64,000 bases of DNA from an uncultured Prevotellaceae bacterium (GTDB lineage Bacteria; Bacteroidota; Bacteroidia; Bacteroidales; Bacteroidaceae). The notes below the pieces were generated by a model. That model did no database searches and was not told the DNA's origin. It saw nothing but the letters and a program-made list of their open reading frames with translations. Location: contig ONDH01000004.1 in NCBI GenBank assembly GCA_900316505.1, positions 1 through 64,000 on the forward strand, in the 5' to 3' direction. The position numbers and the translations under genes are program-made. Below are positions 25,343 to 35,026 of this stretch, piece by piece (within the stretch, counting starts at the first letter, position 1; the number at the start of each line of letters is the position of its first letter).

Positions 25343-26968
25343 TCAACAACGGCGAGAAGAACTTCTGTAACGGAGGAACAAGAAGAGCAGGAACATTACC
25401 ACAATACCGAATAAAAGAGAGAGCATGGCACTCTTGGTGAAGCCTGCCACAAGGAATGTGAGGAATGACACTGATGCTGCCGTTAGCGCATAAGGCAACT
25501 GAGTGGTGACGTGGTTCAAGTGTTCACATTGTGCTCCTGCCGATGACATGATGGTGGTGTCGGAGATGGGAGAGCAATGATCACCACACACCGCACCTGC
25601 CATGCAAGCAGAGATTGAAATAATCATGAGTTGAGGGTCAACATCATGGAAACAAGACACCACGATGGGGATGAGAATGCCGAAAGTGCCCCACGATGTG
25701 CCAGATGCAAATGCCAACACTACGGCTACGACAAAGATGATGGCAGGAAGGAAGCCCATAAGTCCGCTTGCAGAGTTTTCCACCAAACTTGCCACATAAA
25801 CTGCGGCTCCCAAACTGTCAGTCATGCTCTTCAGTGTCCATGCGAACGCCAGAATCAACATGGCAGGCACCATCTGCTTGACACCATCTGGCAAACATTC
25901 CATGCAGTCGCTGTACAACAACGATTTGCGCGACAGGTAGTAGATGATGGTGATGACGAGTGCCACAGCAGAGCCCATCACTAAACCCACTGAGGCATCG
26001 CTGGCAGCAAAGGCATCGACAAAGCTCTTGCCACTGAAATAACCACCAGTGTATATCATACCGATAACACATCCGACAACGAGAAGCACGACAGGGATAA
26101 TCAGATCCGACACCCTACCCTTTTTACCTTCCTTCTGTCCCTCTCCATCAGATTGTTTAGCACAGCTCGTTGTGAAGAGGTCACCCCTAAGCGCATTGTT
26201 CTCGTGGAGCGACATGGGACCAAAATCAACTTTCATGAAGATGATGAAGAGCATCATCAGCAAGGTCAGCAAGGCATAAAAATTGAATGGGATGGATTGA
26301 ATAAAAATGCTGATGCCGTTCTCCTCTTTGACAAATCCCGACACGGCTGCTGCCCACGACGAGATAGGTGCAATGATGCAAATGGGTGCTGCCGTCGAGT
26401 CAATTAAGTATGCCAGCTTGGCACGGCTTATCTTATGCTTATCAGTGACAGGGCGCATGACAGAGCCAACAGTCAAGCAGTTGAAATAGTCGTCAATAAA
26501 AATCAAGCAACCCAACAACATGGTTGAGAACTGTGCACCAGCACGGCTTTTAATGTGGTTGGCTGCCCAAACACCGAAAGCTGCCGAACCACCCGTACGG
26601 TTCATCAGTTGCACCATCGTACCTAAGATGACAAGAAAGACAAGTATGCCGACATTCCACTTGTCAGACAGCACGGTCATGATACCATTGGGAAAGAGTT
26701 GATTGAGCCCTCCCACAAGGTCAAAGTTTGCATTGAGCAACGCGCCTGTCACCATACCAAAGAACAACGAACTATATACCTCCTTGGTAATTAGCGCCAG
26801 CGAGATAGCTATGAGAGGTGGAGTCAAAGCCCATATAGTATTCTTTACGGGCATGTGATTGATGCCCACTGCATAAGCCAACCAACCTATAAACAAAACT
26901 ACAACCAATTGAGCCAAGTATGTCAAGCGTTTAGACTTTTCTACTTTTACAGATCCAATGATTTTCAT
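25343..26968 (-). CDS. NhaC-family transporter at the end of the SusC/D operon
   Basis: A 541-residue inner-membrane protein with about twelve hydrophobic segments. It has the longer NhaC layout with a duplicated motif: GCLIFIDDYFNCLTVGSVMRPV in the first half and GDHCSPISDTTIMSSAGAQCEH in the second. This branch includes Na+/H+ antiporters as well as amino-acid carriers (MetT- and LysW-like), so the substrate is open. The gene is 37 bp downstream of the outer-membrane barrel gene and ends at a strong terminator. Its operon position suggests it finishes import of whatever SusC/D captures. Confidence 0.82.
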   Translation of the reverse strand: MKIIGSVKVEKSKRLTYLAQLVVVLFIGWLAYAVGINHMPVKNTIWALTPPLIAISLALITKEVYSSLFFGMVTGALLNANFDLVGGLNQLFPNGIMTVLSDKWNVGILVFLVILGTMVQLMNRTGGSAAFGVWAANHIKSRAGAQFSTMLLGCLIFIDDYFNCLTVGSVMRPVTDKHKISRAKLAYLIDSTAAPICIIAPISSWAAAVSGFVKEENGISIFIQSIPFNFYALLTLLMMLFIIFMKVDFGPMSLHENNALRGDLFTTSCAKQSDGEGQKEGKKGRVSDLIIPVVLLVVGCVIGMIYTGGYFSGKSFVDAFAASDASVGLVMGSAVALVITIIYYLSRKSLLYSDCMECLPDGVKQMVPAMLILAFAWTLKSMTDSLGAAVYVASLVENSASGLMGFLPAIIFVVAVVLAFASGTSWGTFGILIPIVVSCFHDVDPQLMIISISACMAGAVCGDHCSPISDTTIMSSAGAQCEHLNHVTTQLPYALTAASVSFLTFLVAGFTKSAMLSLLFGIVVMFLLFLFLRYRSSSRRC

Positions 26969-27005
26969 CTCGTAATAATACTATTTCTTTCTTTGTTTCG
27001 GAATA

Positions 27006-28748
27006 TTATTTTCGGAAAGGATAAAAAGTGGCACCAACACTTACTGCTCGGTTTTGATAAAGACAAGAGAGTTGTTCCCATGTACCAGTCATATAACCGC
27101 CCAAGTCGTGGTATTCGGCAAAGACATTACATTTCTTGCCAATTTGTTTATTTGCCTTGACAGTGGCAAAAAGATGGGCATGGATGTTATCCATTGAGCG
27201 CCTACTGCTATAAAGGAGCACCGAAGAGAGACGAACTCCGTGAGGAAGGTTGAGGGTTGGTGCAGCCTTAAGTGTGACGAAATTGTCGTTTTCAGAAGGA
27301 GTATCAGCACCTTCCTTTTTATGTTTGTGGTAGTAGTTGGCGCCAAATGTCAGTTCCCATGGACCCGTTTTCCAAAAGATAGAGCTTCTGATGCCCAATT
27401 GCTGGTGGTTAGGGCTAGAAAGGTGGCTATACCATGTGTTTTCAACACTTGAGTGCAAGAAAAAGTTCTTCTGCTGATAGGAATAGCGCAGCACTCCTTG
27501 ATGCACGAGGTTTGTACGGTAATCGGTGGCTGAATATTTCAGTGATGTTCCTGGCTCTGTTTCGTCAACTAGAAAATCACTCATTTCAGGCACGTAGAAG
27601 CGGCGAGTGAACAATGTCTGGAAGAAATTGCGTCCAGCCTTGTAACCCGCACTAGCAAGGTATGAGTGATTGTTGCGCGCATGTTTCCAGATGCTGCGGT
27701 CTTCAGAATCGTACTGACGATTCCAATAGTGCATCATGCGGTAGCGGTCACCAAAAGTCAACAACCATGGACCATGAGCATAGTCGAGCTGAGCGTAAAA
27801 GTCAGCCTGCATGAACTGCTCACGACTCTCTTTGAAAGACAAAAGGTTATCGTAATCCAACTCTGTACCGACCATCAGCCAAAGGTCTGGTGTGAAGATA
27901 GGAGTGTTGAACTCCGCGAAAACGTAGGGATAGCTGTCGCCCGTCCTTTCGCCTTGATTAGAACCGCTGGTGTAGTCGCCACCCATCTCTGCAAATAGAA
28001 TAGCATCGTTCTTGAATGTGTGGGAGTATGACAATACAAGATCCACATAACGGTTGGAGTTAGCATGAGTTACCATCCAACCCGGATTGAAGAGTTTTGT
28101 TTTGCTGTCGCCATACTTTTGAAAAGCTTTGATAATGAGCCTGTCACTCTCACTGATTTTCCAGTCTAAATTGAGATGCAGGTTTTCAGCCAATCCACGA
28201 TCAGTCATGCGCCACTCATCCGTCGGGTATGCTTTGCCGTAAAAAGTGTGTGCCATGGCAAAAGCCTGCACCGTCAGTTTTTCACTCCTGTTGGTCACGT
28301 CGGCATAGAGCATGCCATTGCCGTAGGTACTACCTGCAAGAGACACCTTGCCGTCTCTCTTGATGTCCTCACGATAATAGATGTCAATCACACCCTTCGT
28401 ACCGCTCACAGCCTTAGCGACCGAACTGTTGCTGCAAATATGGATATGGTCTATCTCACAAGCCTTTACATTCGACAAAAATGTTTCCAAATCTGCTACG
28501 ATACCGATGTTATCAATACGCAACGAATAATTTAGATCCAGCTTCTTTCCGTTGATTGATAAAAATTCGGGGCAGGTATGCAATACATCAAGTAAAGTCA
28601 TTTCGCTGTCGGGATTCATCTTGTCCACATGGATCACATAGCGGTCGCCCTGAAACTCAATAATGTCATTGTCATCAGCTGCACATACAGTTAAACTTCC
28701 CATGCAGATCATGCATAGGAAAATACTGTTCTTCAAATAGTTTTTCAT
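27006..28748 (-). CDS. Outer-membrane beta-barrel protein (TonB-receptor-like)
   Basis: A 580-residue protein with a signal peptide (about residues 1-23), an N-terminal domain of about 110 residues resembling a TonB-receptor plug, and a barrel of alternating aromatic strands that ends in VSVGATFYPF plus two residues. At 580 residues it is short for a TonB-dependent receptor, and the carboxypeptidase-like N-terminal domain and an obvious TonB box are missing. It lies 49 bp after susD and 37 bp before the NhaC-type gene, inside one leftward operon. Confidence 0.7.
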   Translation of the reverse strand: MKNYLKNSIFLCMICMGSLTVCAADDNDIIEFQGDRYVIHVDKMNPDSEMTLLDVLHTCPEFLSINGKKLDLNYSLRIDNIGIVADLETFLSNVKACEIDHIHICSNSSVAKAVSGTKGVIDIYYREDIKRDGKVSLAGSTYGNGMLYADVTNRSEKLTVQAFAMAHTFYGKAYPTDEWRMTDRGLAENLHLNLDWKISESDRLIIKAFQKYGDSKTKLFNPGWMVTHANSNRYVDLVLSYSHTFKNDAILFAEMGGDYTSGSNQGERTGDSYPYVFAEFNTPIFTPDLWLMVGTELDYDNLLSFKESREQFMQADFYAQLDYAHGPWLLTFGDRYRMMHYWNRQYDSEDRSIWKHARNNHSYLASAGYKAGRNFFQTLFTRRFYVPEMSDFLVDETEPGTSLKYSATDYRTNLVHQGVLRYSYQQKNFFLHSSVENTWYSHLSSPNHQQLGIRSSIFWKTGPWELTFGANYYHKHKKEGADTPSENDNFVTLKAAPTLNLPHGVRLSSVLLYSSRRSMDNIHAHLFATVKANKQIGKKCNVFAEYHDLGGYMTGTWEQLSCLYQNRAVSVGATFYPFRK

Positions 28749-28797
28749 TCTTCTTTTACTTAACTCTGAGTGATTTTATTGATATATTAAAGATTAA

Positions 28798-30927
28798 TTA
28801 TTCATTTTGGAATGTACTGGTAAACCCATAACCATTGGTCAATCCACCGATGAGTCCATTCTGTGAAATGGGTACAAGATAGATGGGAGCAGACTTGCAA
28901 TCCCAACCCTTGAAGAGGTCATTATAGTAAAAGCCATTGGCTTCTTCCTGTTCAACCAGCGCTTTACCCCACGCTTTCTTGTAGTAACCTTCTGGAGTGT
29001 CAGTGATGCGTGAAAACAATCCCTTGATGGCTATGTTGGAATTAGGGAATTGACTCTCAGCATAGTACGACCAGTCATGTTGTCCACGCCATCCTGGGAA
29101 GAGAGTGGCTTCCTCATCCGTGGCAGGCTCATAACCACCCACCAGCATATCATCAGGAGTTGGTCCTGTCACACGGGAGGAAAGACCGAGGTCTGTTGGG
29201 TTTACACCCTTGTAGTAGATGTAATCGGCAATGGTGTTTCCATTCTCAAAAGTATAATATCCTTTTGCTTTCAGACCGTCAATCATCTTCTCGGTCAGTT
29301 CCTTGACGGCTTTCACTTTCTTGCCAATGAAACCAGTGCGTATCAAGTTCCAACGGCGGTCTCCTTCGCCAGCATATTCAAAGCCACGTTCATCGACAAC
29401 ATCTTCCAGCGTTACTCCACTCTTCATATCCAATCCAGCTCGCTGATGCGTCTTGTTATAATAGGTGTCAGCCACAGTTTGGTCGGGGGTGGTCTTCATC
29501 AATGCGGCTTCTGCAAGTCCAAGGTAAACCTCCGAAATTCGCATATAGGGAGCGTTAATGCCCGACTGACGCTGTTTCGTGATATAGGGGTTCACTTGGC
29601 GGTTCTCGTCAAACTTTCCACAGGCAATGCCCGCACCGTCTGCTGAAGTCTTCATGCCGAAACCTAAAAGCACCTCATAGCAGCATCCGCTACCATCATA
29701 ACCGCTCAGGTCTTCTCGCTGACTGGATGCTTTCAGATAGGAACCCGTCACCACACATGAGATGTCACGACGCTTGTCGCGTGGGTCAAAGATGCCATAG
29801 TAGAAAGCAGGATTGATACGGGTCTGCCCATAAGACTTGCACACTCCGTATTTGTTGGAACTGGTGGCAGGACGTCCGATACTGTAAGGTCGCTCCTGAT
29901 TACCCGTTGTTGATGAACCCTGCACGTTCTCATCTTCGAAAATGGATTCATCTGCCAATCCACCATCCTTTGCATGCAACTGCGTGAAGAACGTGGAATA
30001 ATCGTTGGCATCGAATAGTGCTGCTCCCGGATGCTCTGCCACATACTTGAACGCATCGTAGGCGATGTCGTAGTAATGCTGATAGTTTTTAGGACGAGCG
30101 TATGCAGCATTGTTGAAGTCGGTGTAGTCAGGATGTCTTTCCAATCGTGACTCGTCAGTCACATCCAACCGATAGGTCTGATAGCCTCCTGCTTCCATCG
30201 CAATGCGTCCCAGCAGCGCATAGGCATACTGTTTCGTGAACATCCTTTTGTTGGTGTTGGTCAATTCCGGACACAAATCCTTGGCTTTGTCCAGTTCCTC
30301 AATCATCTTGTCGTAGATGTCCAAACGTGACGAGAAACTTTCCGGCACGTCAGACAATGAAAAGACGGACATCACATCGCCATAGTACTTGATGAGTTCA
30401 CGGTAGCAAGTCGCCTTCATGCACACTGCCTGTCCATATATCTCGCCATAGGCTTCACCATCCTTTTCGTTCTGCAACATCTCAGGCGTGATGCCATCCG
30501 TGAGCATGTTCATGGTGGGGATGATGCCGTACAGCAAGGCGAAAGCAGTCTTGCCGTCTGCCGTTCCAAGTTCCTGCTGAACGGTGAAGGTCGAAACAAT
30601 CGCCTGATCACCTCCGTTATAGAACGTCTCGGCTTTCAGACGTCCTGTGTGCTGTTCACCACCGTGACGCTCAATATCCGAGCCGGCAGCATCAAGGGCA
30701 TAGAACAATCCGTTTCCGAACACTTGGTCACGCAATGCCACATGGAAATCCGCGTACGCACCATCCAAAGTGGTCTGACAACCATCCAAAGACGATGTTG
30801 CCAATTGGGCTGTAACAGTTGACGGTGAATTCGTTTCGAGATAGTCACTGCATGAATTCATTGTGAGCAGTCCTGCCACACAGAGGGCAGCACCCATTAT
30901 TCTATTACTATTCATAGTAGTCATCAT
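28798..30927 (-). CDS. SusD/RagB-family nutrient-binding lipoprotein
   Basis: A 709-residue surface lipoprotein (lipobox MNSC, cysteine near residue 26) that caps the SusC channel. It starts with the typical CSDYLETNSPSTVTAQ and contains TPR-type helices (for example AYALLGRIAMEAGGYQTYR) and the C-terminal R-x-x-E-x-x-Y region around YMRISEVYLGLAEAAL. It is longer than the usual 500-600 residues. It follows susC by 12 bp. No glycoside hydrolase is linked, so the ligand may be a peptide or other non-glycan. Confidence 0.9.
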   Translation of the reverse strand: MMTTMNSNRIMGAALCVAGLLTMNSCSDYLETNSPSTVTAQLATSSLDGCQTTLDGAYADFHVALRDQVFGNGLFYALDAAGSDIERHGGEQHTGRLKAETFYNGGDQAIVSTFTVQQELGTADGKTAFALLYGIIPTMNMLTDGITPEMLQNEKDGEAYGEIYGQAVCMKATCYRELIKYYGDVMSVFSLSDVPESFSSRLDIYDKMIEELDKAKDLCPELTNTNKRMFTKQYAYALLGRIAMEAGGYQTYRLDVTDESRLERHPDYTDFNNAAYARPKNYQHYYDIAYDAFKYVAEHPGAALFDANDYSTFFTQLHAKDGGLADESIFEDENVQGSSTTGNQERPYSIGRPATSSNKYGVCKSYGQTRINPAFYYGIFDPRDKRRDISCVVTGSYLKASSQREDLSGYDGSGCCYEVLLGFGMKTSADGAGIACGKFDENRQVNPYITKQRQSGINAPYMRISEVYLGLAEAALMKTTPDQTVADTYYNKTHQRAGLDMKSGVTLEDVVDERGFEYAGEGDRRWNLIRTGFIGKKVKAVKELTEKMIDGLKAKGYYTFENGNTIADYIYYKGVNPTDLGLSSRVTGPTPDDMLVGGYEPATDEEATLFPGWRGQHDWSYYAESQFPNSNIAIKGLFSRITDTPEGYYKKAWGKALVEQEEANGFYYNDLFKGWDCKSAPIYLVPISQNGLIGGLTNGYGFTSTFQNE

Positions 30928-30939
30928 TTCAGGTTGAGT

Positions 30940-33900
30940 TTAGAATGTTACATTGACGCCGAAAGTGAAGGTACGGCTACGTGGATAAGAGTTATAGTCA
31001 AAGCCCGGTGTCGGGAAGCCAGCATAGTGGCTGTCCATCGCTGCATTGGTGTTCACGTCAGGGTCAAGACCGTCATATCCCGTGATGCAGAAGAGGTTGC
31101 TGCCTGTGAAGTACACACGCAGGTTGCTGATGCCAATCTTGCCCGTCAGCGTTTTGGGGAATGTGTAACCGAGCGTCAGCGACTGCAGACGCAGATAAGC
31201 GGCACTCTCCACATAATGGTTGCTCACGATGGGCGCATCGTTGGAGACATAACCCAGCAATCCATATTTAGCCCCTTCATTGAGACGTGCCAGTTCAGCA
31301 GGGTCAGTCACAGCATAAAGGTCACCCTCCTCATTGGTGTTGTACATACGCCAATGGTTATCAAACTTGGTGGCAAGACGGCTCATGGAAGACCACTTGG
31401 TGTTGTTGCCGCTATGCACCGTACGGGCATAATTGGCATTGAACACCTTTCCATCCAACTGGTAGGTGAAGTTGGCTGAGAAATCAAAACTCTTATAGTG
31501 TCCCGAGAAATTGAAGCCACCCGTATGTTTCGGCAACATACGTCCGATGATGGTCGCATCCTTGGCATCCACAGTTCCATCGTTGTTGGTGTCTTGGTAT
31601 TTAGGCATACCGGGGAATGCCGACTGACCTTCCGGACGTTGATAGTTCTCACTGCCATGATAGGTGGTCAAGGTGCAATCCTCCACACCATCCTTCAAAG
31701 TCCACACACCGTCTTCCACATTGAAATCCTCCACCTTGTAGAATCCGTCAGCCTTGTAACCGATAATCAGACCTACAGGCTCATCCTCTCTGATGACATA
31801 AGGCTTAGAGGGGTTCATCGAAGTGGTGGCAAATCGCATCTCGCCATCCATGTTCGCGTCAGCAGGAACCTTCTCCACCTTATTTACATTATAATTATAG
31901 ACCAACCCTACTTTCAAACCAAAGTCTTTCCTTTCGACGATGTTGTAGTTGAGCGCAAACTCTATACCCTTGTTAGAGGTGGTGGCGGCATTCATGAACA
32001 TATACGAGAAACCCGATGTCGAATTGACAGGCACACGCATCAGACAATCCTTCGTCGTGTTCCAGTAGAAATCAACCGAACCGTTGAACTTGCCATTCAG
32101 GAAACTGTAGTCAATACCCATGTTGCGTGAAATGGTTTTCTCCCACTTTAAATCAGGATTACCCTTCAGGTTCCCCGTCGTATAGATGAAACTGCCATCC
32201 GCATTCTGTGAAGTCACCCACTCGTCATTGAAAGCACTGGCAGAGATGCCATCGTTACCAGCCATACCCAAAGAGAGGCGGAGTTTCAGAATGTCGAGCC
32301 ATGAGCGGGTTTCTGCAAGGAAAGGCTCCTCCGAGATGCGCCATGCCACAGCACCTGCAGGGAAATAGCCCCAGCGGTTACCCTTAGCAAATTTCGACGA
32401 ACCGTCAGCACGCAAAGTGAACGTGAAGAGGTAGCGGTCCATCAAGGTGTAATTCGTACGTCCGAACCATGAAATCGTATGAGAAGACACACCGATATCG
32501 TTGTTGGAATAACTCTGATTGCGGTTTTGTGCCATCTGAATCTGTCCGAAAGCCTCTTCCTTGCCCCATGATGCAGGGAATTGGTAACCATACATCGTCG
32601 AGTTGTTTGAACGGCTTCCCAACACTTCATTACCCACCAGCACATTCAGCGAGTGGATGTCGCTTTGCAGCAGTTCCTTGAAATCATAGTTCAAGGTGGT
32701 GGTCCATGCTGAACCATAACCGTCACCTTGATTCAGTTTGGCTGACGAAACGAGGTCACGCCCTGTGTTAGGACCTGTCCATGTTTCCGATTTTGTCCAG
32801 TTGCGCGACAAACTGAGTTCTGTCTTTGCCGACAGGTTCGGAATAATCTCCCATGTCAGGGCAGTATGGAGACGCACACGCTGGCGTTTCCTCACAAAGT
32901 CATTGTCATTGATGACCGCCACAGGATTATACTGCTGTTCCGCAAAGTAATTGCCCTCACCGAAATTGGTGGTGCCCCCCTCTCCGAGCGGTTTGTCTAT
33001 CATATTGAACATCCACGGATACACCACCGTATTGCTGATGTTGGACGAAGAGCCGTTGAAATATTTGCCCAGCTGTGTCCTCGCCTCATTATAGCGGGCA
33101 TCCACATCCAGTTTCAGGTTCTTTGTGATGCTCTGCTGCAACTTCACATTGACGTTCCAACGGCGGTGACCGCTCTTCTTCATCGTGGAGACATCATCCA
33201 GATAATTCACAGCCGCATAATACCTTGTCTTGTCTGTACCACCGCTCAATGACAAGTCGTGGTTCCACACATGACCAGAACGGTACACATCATCCATATA
33301 ATTATGCGAATCCACCCCGTGGTAGTCATTCAGATGGTTGCCCTTTTCAGAACCAAGACCGTAGTAAGCCGCCATGTTGTCACCATATCCCACAGCCTGC
33401 ATATATTCCCATCTGTCACGCACATACGTGTAGGCATCCTGCAGTTTCAGCAATTTAGGTTCAGCCTTTATCTGGTAGTACATGTTATACTTGACCACAG
33501 GCTTGCCATCCTTCGCTGCTTTGGTGGTCACAAGAATCACACCATTCGCACCACGAGCACCATAAATGGCAGTGGAAGATGCATCTTTCAGCACGTCGAT
33601 GCTCTCGATATTGTCAGCAGGAATGTCATCAATGGAACTGACAGCCACACCGTCAACAATGAACAGCGGGTCGTTCGATTGGGTGATGGAACCACCACCT
33701 CTCACACGGATGGACATCTCACCGGCAGGACGACCATCCTGAGCCGTAATCTGCACACCCGCCAACTTTCCTTGCAGCGCCTCAGCCACATTGGCAACAG
33801 GAACAGCCGCCAGCTTATCACCCGTCACCGATGCCACAGCGCCTGTCAAGTCTCTGCGCTTCATCGTGCTGTAACCCACCACCACCGCATCTTCCAGTGT

Positions 33901-34206
33901 GGTGTTATCCTCCTCCATGACGATGTTCATGTTCGTCGAGCCCTTCAATTTCAGAGGCTTAAAACCAATATATGTAAACTCCAAAGAAGAACCTGCTGGA
34001 GCATTGACACTGAAATTACCATCAAGGTCAGTCACAGTGCCCTGTCCTTTTCCGACAATCACATATACACCCGTCAGCGGGTCTCCGAATTGGTCTTTGA
34101 CGGTGCCCTTAAACGTAGTTTCTTGGGCAAACCCGATCATTCCCCATGCACAAAACAGCATGGCAAAAAATAGTCTTTTTTCGAACATATTATTAGAGTT
34201 TTTCAT
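30940..34206 (-). CDS. SusC/RagA-family TonB-linked outer-membrane transporter
   Basis: A 1088-residue TonB-dependent importer. It has a signal peptide ending GFAQ, a carboxypeptidase-D-like regulatory domain (about residues 22-105, GTVKDQFGDPLTGVYV), a TonB box region (LEDAVVVGY), the SusC plug signature with ADNIESIDVLKDASSTAIYG, and a 22-strand barrel ending in FGVNVTF. The start chosen is ATG 34206; the frame extends to 34230, but a minus-strand TAAATTTG box at 34228-34235 argues against it. It leads the operon susC-susD-barrel-NhaC. Confidence 0.94.
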   Translation of the reverse strand: MKNSNNMFEKRLFFAMLFCAWGMIGFAQETTFKGTVKDQFGDPLTGVYVIVGKGQGTVTDLDGNFSVNAPAGSSLEFTYIGFKPLKLKGSTNMNIVMEEDNTTLEDAVVVGYSTMKRRDLTGAVASVTGDKLAAVPVANVAEALQGKLAGVQITAQDGRPAGEMSIRVRGGGSITQSNDPLFIVDGVAVSSIDDIPADNIESIDVLKDASSTAIYGARGANGVILVTTKAAKDGKPVVKYNMYYQIKAEPKLLKLQDAYTYVRDRWEYMQAVGYGDNMAAYYGLGSEKGNHLNDYHGVDSHNYMDDVYRSGHVWNHDLSLSGGTDKTRYYAAVNYLDDVSTMKKSGHRRWNVNVKLQQSITKNLKLDVDARYNEARTQLGKYFNGSSSNISNTVVYPWMFNMIDKPLGEGGTTNFGEGNYFAEQQYNPVAVINDNDFVRKRQRVRLHTALTWEIIPNLSAKTELSLSRNWTKSETWTGPNTGRDLVSSAKLNQGDGYGSAWTTTLNYDFKELLQSDIHSLNVLVGNEVLGSRSNNSTMYGYQFPASWGKEEAFGQIQMAQNRNQSYSNNDIGVSSHTISWFGRTNYTLMDRYLFTFTLRADGSSKFAKGNRWGYFPAGAVAWRISEEPFLAETRSWLDILKLRLSLGMAGNDGISASAFNDEWVTSQNADGSFIYTTGNLKGNPDLKWEKTISRNMGIDYSFLNGKFNGSVDFYWNTTKDCLMRVPVNSTSGFSYMFMNAATTSNKGIEFALNYNIVERKDFGLKVGLVYNYNVNKVEKVPADANMDGEMRFATTSMNPSKPYVIREDEPVGLIIGYKADGFYKVEDFNVEDGVWTLKDGVEDCTLTTYHGSENYQRPEGQSAFPGMPKYQDTNNDGTVDAKDATIIGRMLPKHTGGFNFSGHYKSFDFSANFTYQLDGKVFNANYARTVHSGNNTKWSSMSRLATKFDNHWRMYNTNEEGDLYAVTDPAELARLNEGAKYGLLGYVSNDAPIVSNHYVESAAYLRLQSLTLGYTFPKTLTGKIGISNLRVYFTGSNLFCITGYDGLDPDVNTNAAMDSHYAGFPTPGFDYNSYPRSRTFTFGVNVTF

Positions 34207-34227
34207 TAGCGAATGGTAAAGTAGTCG

Positions 34228-34235
34228 CAAATTTA
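34228..34235 (-). promoter_or_regulatory. -7 box of the SusC/D operon
   Basis: CAAATTTA on the plus strand is TAAATTTG on the minus strand. It is preceded by a TAAGGATAATTAG sequence similar to the duplicated control regions near 1.5 and 4.3 kb. Confidence 0.55.
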
Positions 34236-34538
34236 AGGATAATTAGGTAATCTACCAAAAGATTTCCACGAAAAAATGAACATTGACAAACATTGATATT
34301 TAAGGTTCTCCTTTCGGTTCAAAAAATTATCACTTTACGCTTTTTCCCTCTCATTGATTAAAAAAAATAGATAAAAAAGATCCTGCCTTTTTATATTTTT
34401 CTTTTGGCGGCTTGCCACAATAATGCACTTTCTTTTATACCAAACAGATGTAGTTCAAACAAGTTTGTCTTCTGTACTCACTCAATCGCATTTTTCATTT
34501 GTCATTTATCATTTAGCGCAGCGAAATATACCCTTTGA

Positions 34539-34768
34539 GGATAGCCCTTACACAGGATTGAGAATACCCCATGAGCAGAAGTGAGAATAGCCCTTAAGCA
34601 CGAGTGAGTATAGCCTTGACACAGAAGTGAGTATATTAGTGACATCGAGCTGAGTATATTAGTGACGCTTGATGTTGTATACGAGTGACGTTGAAGTGTG
34701 TATACGAGTGACGTTGAAGTGTGTATACGAGTGACGTTCAAATGTGTTTATGAACTACGTGCGCACCG
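34539..34768. repeat. Tandem array of ten imperfect 23-bp units
   Basis: Ten units with an exact 23-bp period start at 34539, 34562, 34585, 34608, 34631, 34654, 34677, 34700, 34723 and 34746. Units 7 and 8 are identical (GTATACGAGTGACGTTGAAG plus TGT); earlier units diverge gradually, sharing a G(T/A)ATA start and a GA/GTGA end. There are no unique spacers, so it is not a CRISPR. It lies in the spacer 34236-35026, which contains no gene. Confidence 0.9.
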
Positions 34769-34854
34769 TGCGCATCTCATTTCGTACACCCAGCGCATAA
34801 TATTTCGTTATTACAGCGCGTATTATTATGCGCTGAGTGCCCGTATTTGATGAT
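34755..34854 (+). repeat. GC-rich dispersed repeat, copy 1
   Basis: A block of about 100 bp with CTACGTG-GCACCGTGCGCATC, CACCCAGCGCATAA, TATTATT and GCTGAGTGCCCGT recurs in the same order and orientation at 53610-53730. Several parts can pair with one another (AGCGCATAA with TTATGCGCT). It overlaps the last unit of the 23-bp array. Confidence 0.85.
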
Positions 34855-34945
34855 ACAAGTACAATCATTCCGTCATTTCTTCAACAGCACAGTTGCACAT
34901 TATGAATCTGGTAAAGCAAGAGAGAGGTGACTTTTCGAGAATATT

Positions 34946-34976
34946 TTTGTCACCCCATCATATCGCCGTAACTTTG
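34946..34976 (+). promoter_or_regulatory. Orphan plus-strand promoter
   Basis: TTTG at 34946-34949, a 19-nt spacer and TAACTTTG at 34969-34976 form a full consensus promoter pointing right. No plus-strand gene follows; the next gene, tex, is on the other strand and ends at 35027. GGTGAC and GTCACC flank the -33 region. Confidence 0.5.
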
Positions 34977-35026
34977 CAGCAGATTCAGTTGAAAACTAAA
35001 AACTAAAAGTGAAAAGTATATTAACC

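Noticed and set aside
33259..34173. 304-codon plus-strand open frame inside susC
   Set aside because: It lies fully antisense to the conserved SusC plug and regulatory domains and its sequence is a His/Thr/Ser-rich shadow with no domain.
34502..34741. 79-codon minus-strand open frame
   Set aside because: It is the translation of the 23-bp tandem array; the period is not a multiple of three and the frame has no homologue-like composition or promoter.
34539..34768. Possible CRISPR array
   Set aside because: Units follow one another with no unique spacers, they are only 23 bp and imperfect, and no cas gene is near.
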